The position numbers and the translations under genes are program-made. A stretch of 64,000 nucleotides of DNA, from assembly GCA_020809705.1 (NCBI GenBank), contig CP085830.1, forward strand, positions 3,658,001 through 3,722,000, read 5' to 3'. Under the pieces are notes generated by a model that was given only the letters and a program-made list of their open reading frames with translations, was not told where the DNA came from and ran no database searches. Numbering within the stretch: the first letter of the stretch is position 1; each line of letters opens with the position of its first letter. Of the stretch, positions 10,908 to 21,889 are shown one piece after another. The DNA is from Calonectria ilicicola. Taxonomy: Eukaryota; Ascomycota; Sordariomycetes; Hypocreales; Nectriaceae.

Positions 10908-12033
10908 GTTTGCTGAGGATCAAACGTCACAATTACATTAAGAGGAAAGTTTGCATGAATTGCAATCAAATTCTTCCGCAGCATAAACGTTTTGCTTAAA
11001 TAGTTCACACTCGCCAACAACCGCCTAATATTTGTGCAGGAGAGGTTTGCGGCATGACCTAACCGACCCGTAGTCGAACCTCGATATCGGGGAAACATCG
11101 GCCCATCTGATGGAGCCTCGCTCTTGCAAAAGGGACTCTACACAAGCCAAACCATCAGATCGAAGGAACGCCAACCTGCAAGAAATATCTTTCGCTTCTC
11201 CATAAAATAACGAAAAGGTCTCGTTTTGACAATGTTCCGTCCCAGTTGATCCCGAAAGCGCAAATGACCCAATATTTGGGAACATCCTAATCTTAAACAG
11301 AATCTTGGACATGAGAAACTCCGAATCGTGACGGTGGTGAAATTATGCTTATTATTACTCCGTGTCCTATCCAATATAGTGTATAGATAAGCTTTCCCAG
11401 CATTGATATCAAGAGGCGGGTCAGAGCAGAGGAGAAAAAGACACGGTGCTAGTAAAGAAAGTCATCCAGCTGACCGGAATCCGCGCCGCCACACGCACTA
11501 GTTCAAGACTAAGCCCAGGTCCGTCTCGATAACGAGCTATGGGAATCCCAGGCGAAACGGGAGGAGGCGGAATAACAATAAGAAATCTATCGCCATCGGG
11601 GCATAGGAAGTTGACAGTGCATCAGAGCTAAGGGCATTTAACATGTAGAAATAATACATTATGGCAATCTCAAATCATCTTGAATAATCACTGCCCTCAG
11701 AAGTAGCCACCTTCGCTGCGCATTGAGTAATTGCCCCAGCTGAACAACGGCGCGTCAAGGGCTTCACGCCACACTACGGCTGACTGTTTAGGGTCTTCGC
11801 GATTCCGTCCCAGAACAGCTACTATTGGGTCATTTGAGACAGTAATCTCCACACTGCATGCGCTTGGTTGTCGGCGGTCTACTAAGCTTAATCTAGACTC
11901 TAAATCACTGGGCACAGCCTTTTCAGGGCCAAAAGTGAGGCAGTTGAGCAGTACATAATCTACGAATACCATCATTCGGGCGCTCAAAAATCAAGCATCG
12001 CTTCATTTCTTAATGCGAATCAGTCATTCTGCC
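10908..12033. other. Intergenic with unsupported short minus-strand frames
   Basis: Frames of about 95 codons occur on the minus strand at 11025-11312 and 11697-11987. The second ends 46 bp before the start of the secreted-protein gene on the other strand. Neither shows a domain or a convincing splice structure, so neither is called. Confidence 0.35.
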
Positions 12034-13214
12034 ATGAGAGTGTCCGCATTTTTGACCGGTGCGCTCGCACTTGTTGCAAATGCGTCTCCCCAGCCCGCAA
12101 ATAAAGAATGCTATAATGCAGTAAGCGCACTCCACTTCACCGCAACAAGTAATGGTGATAATTATAATAATTCTAATCATCCATTACCATAGCTTCGCTC
12201 TTATCCCTCAGCCAAGGCTGCCTGCTCCTCATTTCTAAAAACCACAATCACGCCTTGCTCCAAGTTCGTCCCTCTTCATTCCCAGCCCTAGGCCAAACTC
12301 GATTGCTAACTAGATACAATATCAGGACAAAGACGACCACACGAACGGTCACTAAGACTTCGACTGTTGCCGTTATTTCGACCTCCGCCGTCGTCACCCA
12401 GACGATAGTGAAGATATCGACAGTAACAAGTACTACAACGGTCACAGTTGAACCTAAGCGCGAGATTATCACAAAGCAAAAGCGTGCTCAACCAATATGC
12501 CCGTCTTCTTCAAAACCAACCAAGGTCCCACCTTATCTGGGTTATCAATGCGGTAAAGAGTCATTCTCTTCAGCTTGTTGCGCACTCGGTATTAAGCCGA
12601 GTACCACCACGTTGTCCGCTGGTACTGTTACAAAGACAAAGACAGCATCTGTCACTATCACCAAAACAGCAATCGTCCCTGCTACAAAAACAACGACAGT
12701 GACTACGGTCACAACCACCACTGTTCAAGCGACCACTACGGTAACAAGTATTTCAGGACCTCCAGTGGAAAGCTGCTTCCACCTGCGCACCCCGGATAAG
12801 GGTCCAGATACATACCTTTACGTGACCTTCAGCTCTGCTGGCTATTCTTACATGTTTAACAGCGCCCGAATGAAGTTTGGGCTTACCGATACCGGCAGTC
12901 TCTATACACAGGGTGGTATGCCAAGGGCGATGGCGTATAGTGTCTCCGGTGCTGAGATACCTGGCGCTCCCGATGTTGACCTCTTGAAGTTCGGGAGTGG
13001 GGTTTCAGTGCAAACTATTATTTGTCACATTGTTGGAGATGAATTGCTTTGCGCTTCAACAGCGAGTCCCAAAATACCCCATCGCACTCTGGTATATTGC
13101 TCATGGGATCACAACGGAGAGGCTTATACCTCGTTGGCATACAGTGAAGAGACACTGCGTGATGGGTGCACACCATTTTCTTTTAAAGTGATCCCTTGCG
13201 GGGGGGATGAATAG
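12034..13214 (+). CDS. Secreted Thr/Val-rich protein
   Basis: Three exons (12034-12120, 12193-12263, 12326-13214) give about 348 residues. Exon 1 starts MRVSAFLTGALALVANAS, a typical signal peptide, missed if only the long frame is read. The intron-2 donor at 12264 was set by phase, joining TPCSK to TKTTTRTVTK. Residues about 55-190 are low complexity, two blocks of TVTKT/TTVTT-type threonine-valine repeats likely to be O-glycosylated. They flank a short Cys-containing insert (YQCGKESFSSACCALG). The C-terminal roughly 140 residues form a globular-looking domain with several cysteines (SCFHLRT, ICHIVGDELLC, YCSWDHNGEAY). No GPI signal is seen. It could be a wall-associated or secreted interaction protein; I do not recognise the C-terminal domain. 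Confidence 0.8.
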
Positions 13215-13500
13215 TTTTTTTTGTCTACTGTGGTATTAAACTTAATGAGAATAGCCAAACCTATCTATCCACTCCATTATTTATTTCATGTCAAAGTTTC
13301 GGGTGATTTCCAAGAATATATTTGGACGAAAAGCTTCACTAGAAAGAACCAACCGCCTTGTTATCAAAATAATTCAATGCAATATTCTCGTTGTGGCAAT
13401 TTAGACAAAATTTCTGTCATGAATAAAAGGGTTGCACTGTACTTCTGAGCAGTTTTTCATATCCCTCGTCCTGTTCTGTTAATCTCCAGTATGATTGATT

Positions 13501-13946
13501 TCAGACGGATTCGGACATGATTAGCTGCGCCTGGCGTTTTTCGAACTCTAATTCACGGGTTACACTATCCACAGTGCATAAGAAGCTGTTGACTTGAATC
13601 ATCGATTTGCCTAGGTGCCAGATTGACAGTCTTTTCTGCACTTCTTCCTGCATAGCTCTCAGGGTAATGATATTAGACTCCAGTGCATGCAAGGCAAACT
13701 GCAGCCCATGCTTATTTTTCAGATCTTCCAAGATAAAAAGCTCTGTCCGTCTGACTAAGCATAATCAACCGCCACAGTGTTGGTGCCTAAATTGACCAAA
13801 GTGCACAGCCACTTTTGCACAGCCGTGAACATCGCAGCACTCTCAACTAATCTAGCCATTGATGCTTCATACTTTCTCTCTCTTTTCCTAGTCTTCTCCA
13901 ACCACAATGATACTATGAGCTTTCTTAAACCAGCCTTTATGTACAT
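13501..13946 (-). CDS. Hypothetical helical protein (tentative two-exon model)
   Basis: Two minus-strand frames, 13946-13755 and 13731-13501, look like exons of one gene of about 130-140 residues. Several donor/acceptor pairs keep phase; for example AA|GTGGCT with GTCAG|A at about 13741-13802 joins AVQK to RTELFILEDL. The product is predicted helical and charged (KTRKRERKYEAS, RELEFEKRQAQ). No family is recognised. The start is only 8 bp from the divergent HET-domain start, which is very tight for two promoters, so one of the two models may have a different start or be untranslated. Confidence 0.35.
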
Positions 13947-13954
13947 TTAGTCCA

Positions 13955-15766
13955 ATGCCAAGACCTAAGTCCGTTAAGCGCAATCCAGCCGAAGGACTCT
14001 CAACAAAAAGTCTGAGGGTCAAATGTCCACCTGTATATCATCAACTAGATCTCAGCAGTCGCCAGATACGCATTTTACGACTTTTACCTGATTACTCATT
14101 AAACAGTCCGATACGATGTCAACTGTTCATTGCTTCTTTGCAAGATCAGCCTGGATACGAAGCGTTATCCTATGCTTGGGGCGACTCTGCGATCTGCGCT
14201 AAGATCTATGTTGATGGAAAAGAAACTTCTGTCACCACAAATCTCGAAGCTGCCCTAAGAAGACTGAGATTACGGGCTTATCACAGAGACCTCTGGGTCG
14301 ATGCTCTTTGTATCAATCAACTTGACGATAAAGAAAAGTCGCACCAGGTCAATCTTATGAAGGATATCTTCTCCAACACGGAGAACGCTATTCTGTGGCT
14401 TGGAGACTACATCGGTGGAACCTCTCCATCAAAACTGCAGCATGGTTCAACAGAGAAAGCCCCTCTTCACGAAGTACCTGTTGGATTGCCCAGAGAAAAA
14501 GTGATCCTCGCGTTCGATCTGTTGAATAGAATGACCTTAGGCGACCACTATGTGTCCCAAGCAGAATCTCAAAATCGCAGCCATGACGAAAAGTCTGTTA
14601 CGGCGTTGAAGATTTTATTAGAGCTTTCCTGGTGGACCCGCATGTGGACAGTGCAGGAGGCTCTTCTACCCAAAAACGCTGTAATAATGTGTGGCACTCG
14701 ACGGATATCGCGTGAGAGATTCACTCAGGCATGTCAGGTCTCTCTCACCGATCATTTTGACCGAGGTTGTTGCGGGCCAAACCCCCTTAGTCGACACTTG
14801 CACAAATTTTGGGACACGGCACATTCTTTCTTGTACTTAGGGTCCGATAGAATTTCCACTTGGACCTTTTCACGCTCGCTCAACATGTTCCGGGGTCGCC
14901 AGGCTTCAGATACGAGAGATTACGTTTTTGCATTGCTTGGGCTAGGCGGCACAATGCTTGCTGATTACTCATGGTCAGAACGCGTTACTTTCCTGCGCGT
15001 AGTCCGCAAGCAGATCACAGACATGAAAGACTTATATCCTATCATGAGGTCTCCTGAGATTGGGAGAAATCTAAATTTACCAAGTTGGGTTCTAGATCGA
15101 TGTGCCAGTGTCAATACCATAAATCGTGATCACGAATTGGGCTGGCTTTGTCAATACGATTTCTATAACGCAGCAGGAAAAGAGACCCCAAAGGTGAAGG
15201 AGATGTCTGAAGAACATCTGTTAGAACTACAAGGTTTCAGCGTGGGTAGAATTTCTCAGGTCGGCGAGAGCTGTGGTTCTGACAACGCCGATGCTATTAC
15301 CACTATAATTCAATGGCAAGAAAAAATGAATAAATATCGGAAGTCCAGCAATGACACATATCCTTACGGAAGTACATATGAAGAAGCCTTTTGGAGAACG
15401 ATGATTACGGATATAGTGTATGTAACAAGCACTGGGAAGATTCAATACAGACGCGCTCGTCAGGATGATAAAGCAGACTGCGTCATGAAGTGGAATCCGA
15501 ATACCCCAATGACCCGGGAAGCCTTTCGAGTTGTTAACAGGCGATTCTTCATTACAGATAAAGGTCTGATCGGCATTGGACATGTAACTACGAGAGTTGG
15601 GGATAGCGTATATGTACTTCTTGGTGGCCAAATGCCTTTCGTCCTACGGCGGAGCGACAAAAGGACTATGTTTTACGAATTTTTTGGGGAAGCATACGTT
15701 CATGGGATTATGGATGGAGAAATCTTACAAGAAGACCGAGAAGTTGAGTGTGTCACTTTGGTATAA
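13955..15766 (+). CDS. HET-domain (heterokaryon incompatibility) protein
   Basis: One frame of 603 residues. The HET domain (about residues 60-260) shows its conserved blocks: YEALSYAWGD, then NLEAALRRLR and LWVDALCINQLDDKEKSHQV, and the later WWTRMWTVQEALL. The region after it, with SDTRDYVFALLGL and TRDYVFALLG-like signatures, is the usual companion region of long HET proteins. Family members can trigger cell death when incompatible hyphae fuse, usually as an effector domain; most genomic copies are untested. No NACHT or STAND partner is attached here. No disruption is seen. Confidence 0.93.
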   Translation: MPRPKSVKRNPAEGLSTKSLRVKCPPVYHQLDLSSRQIRILRLLPDYSLNSPIRCQLFIASLQDQPGYEALSYAWGDSAICAKIYVDGKETSVTTNLEAALRRLRLRAYHRDLWVDALCINQLDDKEKSHQVNLMKDIFSNTENAILWLGDYIGGTSPSKLQHGSTEKAPLHEVPVGLPREKVILAFDLLNRMTLGDHYVSQAESQNRSHDEKSVTALKILLELSWWTRMWTVQEALLPKNAVIMCGTRRISRERFTQACQVSLTDHFDRGCCGPNPLSRHLHKFWDTAHSFLYLGSDRISTWTFSRSLNMFRGRQASDTRDYVFALLGLGGTMLADYSWSERVTFLRVVRKQITDMKDLYPIMRSPEIGRNLNLPSWVLDRCASVNTINRDHELGWLCQYDFYNAAGKETPKVKEMSEEHLLELQGFSVGRISQVGESCGSDNADAITTIIQWQEKMNKYRKSSNDTYPYGSTYEEAFWRTMITDIVYVTSTGKIQYRRARQDDKADCVMKWNPNTPMTREAFRVVNRRFFITDKGLIGIGHVTTRVGDSVYVLLGGQMPFVLRRSDKRTMFYEFFGEAYVHGIMDGEILQEDREVECVTLV

Positions 15767-16550
15767 ATTTCCAGAACGGATCTTGTGTGTGCCAATTGAT
15801 TGGCAAAATGAGAAATGAGAATACCGCGGTATCATATCCTAGTCTTGTGCTATGGAACAGTGTCCATTGAACGTGACCTCGAAGTTGTGTCTGTTTGTGA
15901 ATTTGAAGCCATGCATCGCCCTCTCATGTAATTCAATTTGGTATTTCCTTTTCATCTACGAATCAGCATCTTCAAATGGCACACTTGTTCTCAAGTCGCC
16001 GAAAGGGGAAGACACATTCCCCAGTTTTCCTATATCTCCAAGCTTATTGTACTAACAACTTGACATGAAGCTCCGGAGCGTTCAAATAGAGTTTAAAACA
16101 GCTGAAGGTAAGCGAAAGCGAGGTCAATCACTCGATGTAAAAGCAAAAGGCTTCTAATAAATTAATACAGGTCGCGGGATCGTGTTGGAAACATTAAGCA
16201 ACAAAGGGTTTGGTCTTGGCCACTGAGTATCAGTTTTGGATCGCTGGGTGTATTGTTTGGGATGCACCTTTAGTGACACGATTCTTTACTTCAAAATTAG
16301 TTATGTTGATGGATTTATGTTAGTCTCGGATTTTGGCCTCATTTTAAAAGAAAATTATTTTATTCGACCTGATGTACTGTCACAAAACAGGCCTTGCCCA
16401 AACCAAATCAAGGAAAGCCTTGTCCCCTCGAATTTCGGTGGCTGAAGCGGGCAATTAGATGGTTTGTGTTCTGTCTCATTGTAGCCATAGCCATCATATC
16501 ACGCAAACGCAAAAGTTCAATATCACCATTGATTAGACAGAATGGCTCAA
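15767..16550. other. Intergenic, convergent 3' ends
   Basis: AT-rich spacer between the convergent HET and MFS genes. Open frames are short and featureless. Confidence 0.5.
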
Positions 16551-18287
16551 CTAAAATCCGTACATGAAAGTTCTTCTCTGATCTCCACGTCGCTCTTCTG
16601 ATGTAGCCTCCTCCGCAAACTGTTGCTCATCCCAAGTGGAAATTTCGCGGGCTCTCTTTTTATTCTCCAGCATGTACATGCAACGGATAAAAACAAGGCC
16701 AAGAGCACCGAAGACCATTAATCCCATAGTAATATAAAGAGGCGTCTCATCTGCAATTCAAGTAAGCTTCTGTTTTTATCAGGTCCCTTTCAGTAAGGGT
16801 CTTACATCTTGGAGCATATTTGCTTTTAAAAATCTGGCCAGCTATCACACCAGCAAGGTTTGACCAGCCGTTCACACCAAGAACCACACTACGTGTACCT
16901 TTCCAGGGAGTGTTTCCTGCCAGCCAAACGGCAATCAACGGACCACCAACAAAAACACCAGCCATACATACATGAGCAAAACCGTACCGAACTTTCGTGT
17001 CCGTGCTCACAGCCATGACAATGCATCCGACGAAACCAAGCACCATGCCAAAGACAGTATGGAGAGATCGCTCCCTGAAGTGATCGCTAGAGTATACAAT
17101 GATTATGAGGCCAACCACTCCCCTGTTCAAAATGTCAGCTAAGCCAGATTTTGAGTTTGTGAAACTTACACTACAAACGGAGGCACGCTCATGAGACTGG
17201 CATTAATGCCATCATATCCCATTCCCGCAACAACCAGAGGAAGAAAGGTTGTGAAGGCTGTGACGGGTAAAACAGTGGTGATATTGAAGAGCACTGTAAG
17301 AAGCTTCTTCCAGTCCTTCAGAACGTCCGTAATGTCGCGTCGAGTGACACTCGTCTGGTTCACATCCGCATCTTCCTGTGTCCCCGCAAGATCAATCTCC
17401 ATGCGGCGCACAGCATGGAGTCGCTCCTCGGGTGTCAAAAACCAAGCGGTTGACAGACTTTTAGGAAATACAAAAAACGAGATGATTCCCAATACAACTG
17501 TCACCCCGCCCTCAAGCAGAAAGACTGCCTGCCATCCGTGGACATGGGGGGACTGAATCTTGAGCAGACCGTATGCGATGAGACCAGCAAACGCGCCAGC
17601 TACTGAATACATTCCAGTAAACATTCCGGCTCGAAAACCGACTGAATATTTGGGATATAACGTTGACAAGTAATACATGCCAATTTGGGTGAATCCCGCT
17701 TCAGCAGCCCCAATCAGGATGCGCAGAGCAATAAGTGAACCAGATCCTTTGATACCAGCATGAGCCATGCAAAGTCCTCCCCATAAAATTAGTTGCGCGG
17801 TAATGAAATATTTGACCCCAACGCGGCGGGCCAATATTACCATGACTGGCTGCAAGGGGACGTAGGTGGCAGAGAACTATCAAGCCGTTAGCAACAATGC
17901 GGAAACAAGAACCGGATTAACAATCACGGAAGCTGACTACATACCAAAGACAGGGAATTAGGGATATCGTCAGGAGCTAGGTTTGCATCTTTTGGAAACG
18001 AGCTAGTGGCAACGAAACCAACGTTCGTCTTGTCAATACCACAAAACTGCAAGTGTTAGAGACGACATTTAAGCAGGTTGCAAGTGGCTTACAATAAACT
18101 CAACCGCCAACAAGCTGAGGACAATCCAATCCAATTTCCTATTTACTCGCTTATCCAGTGCTCTTTCTTCATCAGTTAACGGTTTATAATGAGTTGCCCT
18201 CGCGCGCGCTGCGCTCTCCAAGACTGTCTCGATTTCGAGACAGTCTGGATCTTTGTCGACCTTTCTAGCACGGACAGTTTGCTCCAT
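16551..18287 (-). CDS. MFS anion:cation symporter (allantoate/nicotinate permease type)
   Basis: Five exons on the minus strand (18287-18093, 18046-17945, 17876-17170, 17122-16806, 16750-16551) keep phase and give about 506 residues with the twelve-TM pattern of the ACS/Dal5 family. Marks include the family start FCGIDKTNVGFV in exon 2 after the first helix, RILIGAAEAGF, YYLSTLYPKYSVGFRAGMF, and the central loop with FLTPEERLHAVRR. The C-terminal tail is charged (EEATSEERRGDQRR). Relatives import organic anions such as nicotinate, allantoate, pantothenate or tartrate. The substrate cannot be read from sequence. The gene is divergent from the soluble P450 at 18865, suggesting uptake of the compound that P450 oxidises. 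Confidence 0.92.
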
Positions 18288-18864
18288 TGCAGCCTTTCAA
18301 AAAAGAAAACTTGAAGTTCAGAGTAAAATTGGTGGTTGTACATCTAGATAAGCTCAAGGATCCACTGAGTCCTAAAATATTCATGGAGGGTACCATGCAG
18401 TTCTCCAATCTTACATGCCAAATCAGGGGTATGCAAGCCAGGATGGGTTCTCGGGTGTTCCCCGCAAGTCTGGATAACTACATCCTTGTTCTCACAACCA
18501 GAGAGGACTCACTAATTGCTACGCCGCTGGATCCCCGCAACTAAAGCAACCAAGAAACTAGCCCTCGGGCTATTTTCCATCATCCAACCACATTACACGG
18601 CAAGTAAAGACGGCAGGCCAGCCCCTTGTCGTTGTTCATCCCGCGAATCAGAGCTGTCGTGAGTCATTTGTTCGTACATGTTACCAGCAGATCGTTGCTA
18701 GTCGCGATCCTTCAATGGAGATTGCCGAGCCGTCTCTGGGTAAACAATGCTCCTGACCATCTCCTCCCTTCTGATTTGCTGAGGGCTGCGAATAAAATTT
18801 ACCGCGGGTTTTTAAGCAATTAGAAACGGGAGTTGGACTCGGGTGCCCCTTGCTCTTGTCGAAA
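18288..18864. promoter_or_regulatory. Bidirectional promoter region (MFS / soluble P450)
   Basis: A 577-bp spacer lies between the divergent MFS and P450 genes. It must contain both promoters. I see no confident factor site. The frames at 18287-18544 and 18626-18823 are not supported as genes. Confidence 0.5.
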
Positions 18865-20305
18865 ATGTTCAAGTTTCCACCCGCCAGGATCCGTTCCCTT
18901 TTTTCTCCCATTCGTTTGCGTTGCAGTGGCTTTTTGCCGACTAGATTCTATCAGCAACTAACAAGTTTATCCAAAATGGCGTCCGCTGCTACAGAGCCAG
19001 AATCTCACAACCAGGGGTCGTTTGACATTGATCAAGCACAAGCTGTCATTAGCAATGACCCATCGGCAATTTACGAGGAATACAGATTTCTCCGAAAACA
19101 ATGTCCTCTAGTTTACACTAATCAGTATGGCGGGTACTGGTTAATGACAAGATATGAAGACGTCAAGCGCGCAGCCATGGACTCCGATACATACATATCC
19201 TCGGTCAAGGCTGTAGTCCCCAGCGATCCGCGAGGCATCAGACGTCCGCCTCTAAACTTTGACGCGCCAGCTCATACGCCTTTTCGCACTGCTTTGGAGA
19301 GAACTCTAAAGCCAAGCCGTATAAAACGATTGGCTGCCCCGCTGCGAACACACGCCGAAAACGAGCTCGCACCACTACTCGCCGCTAAGACGGGTGATAT
19401 AAGCGCTGAGTTTGGTGCAAACTTTGTCGCGCGTGTGGAAACCGAATGGCTAAACTTAGATCCCGAGATTGCGCCCGAGCTGGCCAAGACGGCAGCGGCG
19501 TGGCTCAACGCCTGGAGAATGCAGGATGGTGAGACTGTGACTTTTAACTCGATGAAGATGTATGAGATTGCGAGAAATCTTCTCGCCGACCGTAGAGTGA
19601 ATCCGAGGAATCCGGACGAAGACCCTGCTTCTTCTTTGCTCTTGGAAAGGGATGCAGATGGGAATCCGCTCCATGAGGAGCATCTTGTGTAGGTTTTCTC
19701 ATATTTACAGGCAAATTGCTTTATCTGACATCTAAGAAGAGGTTGTCTACGACAAAGTCTTGTGGTCGGCGTAGTGGCACCTCCGATCATCATTGGAACA
19801 ATTTGCAATCACCTCTCTGAGGACAAGGAATTGCAGCAAAAACTGAGAGATGACCAGTCCCTCATACCCGCAGCCATGGAAGAATTCCTGCGTCTGTATT
19901 CTCCCTACAGAGGTTTCGCTCGCACTACCTCCAAAGAAGTCTGTTTACACGGTCAAACGATACACCCCAGGGAACCGGTTACTCTGCAATACACGTCTGC
20001 CAACCGCGACCCAGAGGTCTTTGAGAACCCCGACGAATTTATTCTGCACAGAGAGAACATCGCTGCGCACATGGCCTTTGGGCGAGGCCGCCATCGTTGT
20101 GTGGGGATGCCACTGGCCAGGCTGTAAGTCATTCAATTTAAGCTTAAAGTCTGTGGTGCGATGACTAATATATGCTGCCAGTGTAATCGAAACAGCATTG
20201 AGGGCTATACTTGGAAACACGAAGGATTTCGAAGTAAATGGGCCATTGCAGTATTCTAGAATGCCGGAGTTGGGTATCATCAGCTGTCCTCTTCGATTCG
20301 ATTGA
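18865..20305 (+). CDS. Soluble, bacterial-type cytochrome P450 with possible mitochondrial presequence
   Basis: Three exons (18865-19688, 19740-20123, 20182-20305) give 443 residues from the first ATG or 406 from the in-frame ATG at 18976. The second ATG has the better context (CAAAATGGC). The 37-residue extension is Arg-rich, lacks acidic residues and looks like a mitochondrial targeting peptide, so dual starts may give two locations. There is no membrane anchor. The fold matches class-I bacterial P450s: NFDAPAHTPFRTALERTLKP, ExxR in EEFLRLYSPYRG, TSANRDPEVFENPDEF, and the haem motif FGRGRHRCVG with the bacterial HxCxG form. The I-helix reads VVGVVAPPIIIG and lacks the usual acid-Thr pair. 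It is divergent from an MFS permease. Horizontal origin is possible but not shown. Confidence 0.9.
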
Positions 20306-21008
20306 GGTATGAGTTAATACATGTTTATCCCTTTCATAGAATATTATCGTAGATCTTTATTAGGCAGAATAAACTTTGGAGATCCATGTAATTTTATCGC
20401 CTGTATTGTCTTGTAGGTTATTTGTGTGACAGCCTGGCCCATCCATGATTGGAGTAATAAAAGTGAGATCTGGAATGATGTGTTCTTGTTAATAAGAGCT
20501 AATCCAGGAGGAAAATAACCAGTGAGTGAGGTCTCTTTTTTTTTATATATATTTTCCAATTGCTCAACTCGGGGTTTTTTTTTTGGTGATTCAGAGCTGT
20601 TCAATACACTGTTTACAGGGGATTTCCCCGTTGCTGACTGGCACAGAACCAGCTGGTGCAAGGATGTCCATCAGAAAGAAGAAGCAACAAAAACAGCGAC
20701 AGCTCACACTTGGAAAGAATTTGTCATTAAATTAAAAAATAAAAGAAAAATTTGTGACATGCATACGTACATGCATGTAATCTGCCCTACTACTGTTATA
20801 TTCACCGCCTTAGTTAGACTGACGTGCTTTCTTCTCGCCCACCTGAACCAATAACTTACAGCGTCCCTTACTTTACTTGTGCGCGGGGCACGCCGAAAGA
20901 CGGACCCCACTTCCAACCGGCCACCTCCACCACTTCCCGACCGACGGAACACACCCATTCCTCTGTGCCACTCTCCCCAAACCTATCCTGCACACCCGCA
21001 TCGCCGCC
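20306..21008. other. Intergenic
   Basis: P450 3' end and the UBC7 promoter. Base composition turns GC-rich near 20.88 kb. Short T- and A-runs lie at about 20538-20590. No gene is seen. Confidence 0.5.
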
Positions 21009-21594
21009 ATGGCCCAGTCCACCGCCCACCGCCGCCTCCTCCAGGAGTACCGCGCCCTCACCAACAACCCGCCCGAGGGCATCACCGCCGGCCCCGTGTC
21101 CGAGGACGACCTGCTGCACTGGGAATGCCTCATCCAGGGCCCCGAGGGCACTCCCTTTGAGGGCGGCGTCTTCCCCGCCGAGCTCAAGTTCCCCAAGGAC
21201 TACCCGCTTGCGCCCCCGTCCATGAAGTTCCTCGCCGACGTCTGGCACCCCAACGGTTGGTCCCCCCTTCTCTTTCATGTCCCCCCCCCTCGTCGTCGCC
21301 CTTTGGCTAACCAGTGGGCCCTCCCGCTCCCCCGCGCCAGTCTACCCCAGCGGCCTCGTCTGCATCTCCATCCTGCACCCACCTGGCGACGACCCGAACC
21401 ATTACGAGCACGCCTCGGAGCGCTGGTCCCCGATCCAGTCGGTCGAGAAGATCCTCATCTCTGTTATGAGCATGCTGGCTGAACCCAACGACGAGAGCCC
21501 CGCCAACGTTGAGGCCGCCAAGATGTGGCGCGAGCGCCGCTCAGAGTACGAGAACAAGGTCCGCGACGGCGTCCGCAAGATGCTGGGACTGTAG
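21009..21594 (+). CDS. ubc7: Ubiquitin-conjugating enzyme E2, UBC7/UBE2G type
   Basis: Two exons (21009-21255, 21341-21594; intron GTTGGT...CAG) give 166 residues, the usual size. The UBC fold is complete: [21 protein letters not shown], the HPN motif (VWHPNG) at the intron, and the active-site Cys at about residue 90 in [16 protein letters not shown]. The acidic loop of about 13 residues after the active site ([13 protein letters not shown]) is diagnostic of the UBC7/UBE2G and Cdc34 classes, and [17 protein letters not shown] is typical of UBC7. The known role is ER-associated degradation with Cue1 and Hrd1/Doa10. Codon use is strongly C/G-ending, unlike the genes before 20 kb. Confidence 0.95.
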
Positions 21595-21889
21595 GTCATG
21601 CATGCATGGAACGAATGGCGGGTGATGTTAGACCAGCATTCCGGTGGATCAAGAAATGGAGTAATGGCGTCCAACTGTCATGGTGTTTTTCTGTTTCCTC
21701 TTCATATTTACGTTACGGCATAGCATGGTGTTTTACTGGCGGCGCATGCCCCCGAAGTCTTGATTCAATACCTCCCTCGCCCACTCGTCCGTCGTCGTCA
21801 TCATCCCATCCCATCCTATCCCAATACACACGCTTGTACCCGGCATTTAAACATGGTCTACATACAAACTCCACTGATGCATCATTCCA
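21595..21889. other. Short convergent intergenic
   Basis: 3' ends of the E2 and auxilin-like genes. Nothing else is seen. Confidence 0.5.

Noticed and set aside
11697..11987. 96-codon minus-strand frame
   Set aside because: It starts 46 bp from the start of the secreted-protein gene on the other strand and shows no family features; left uncalled.
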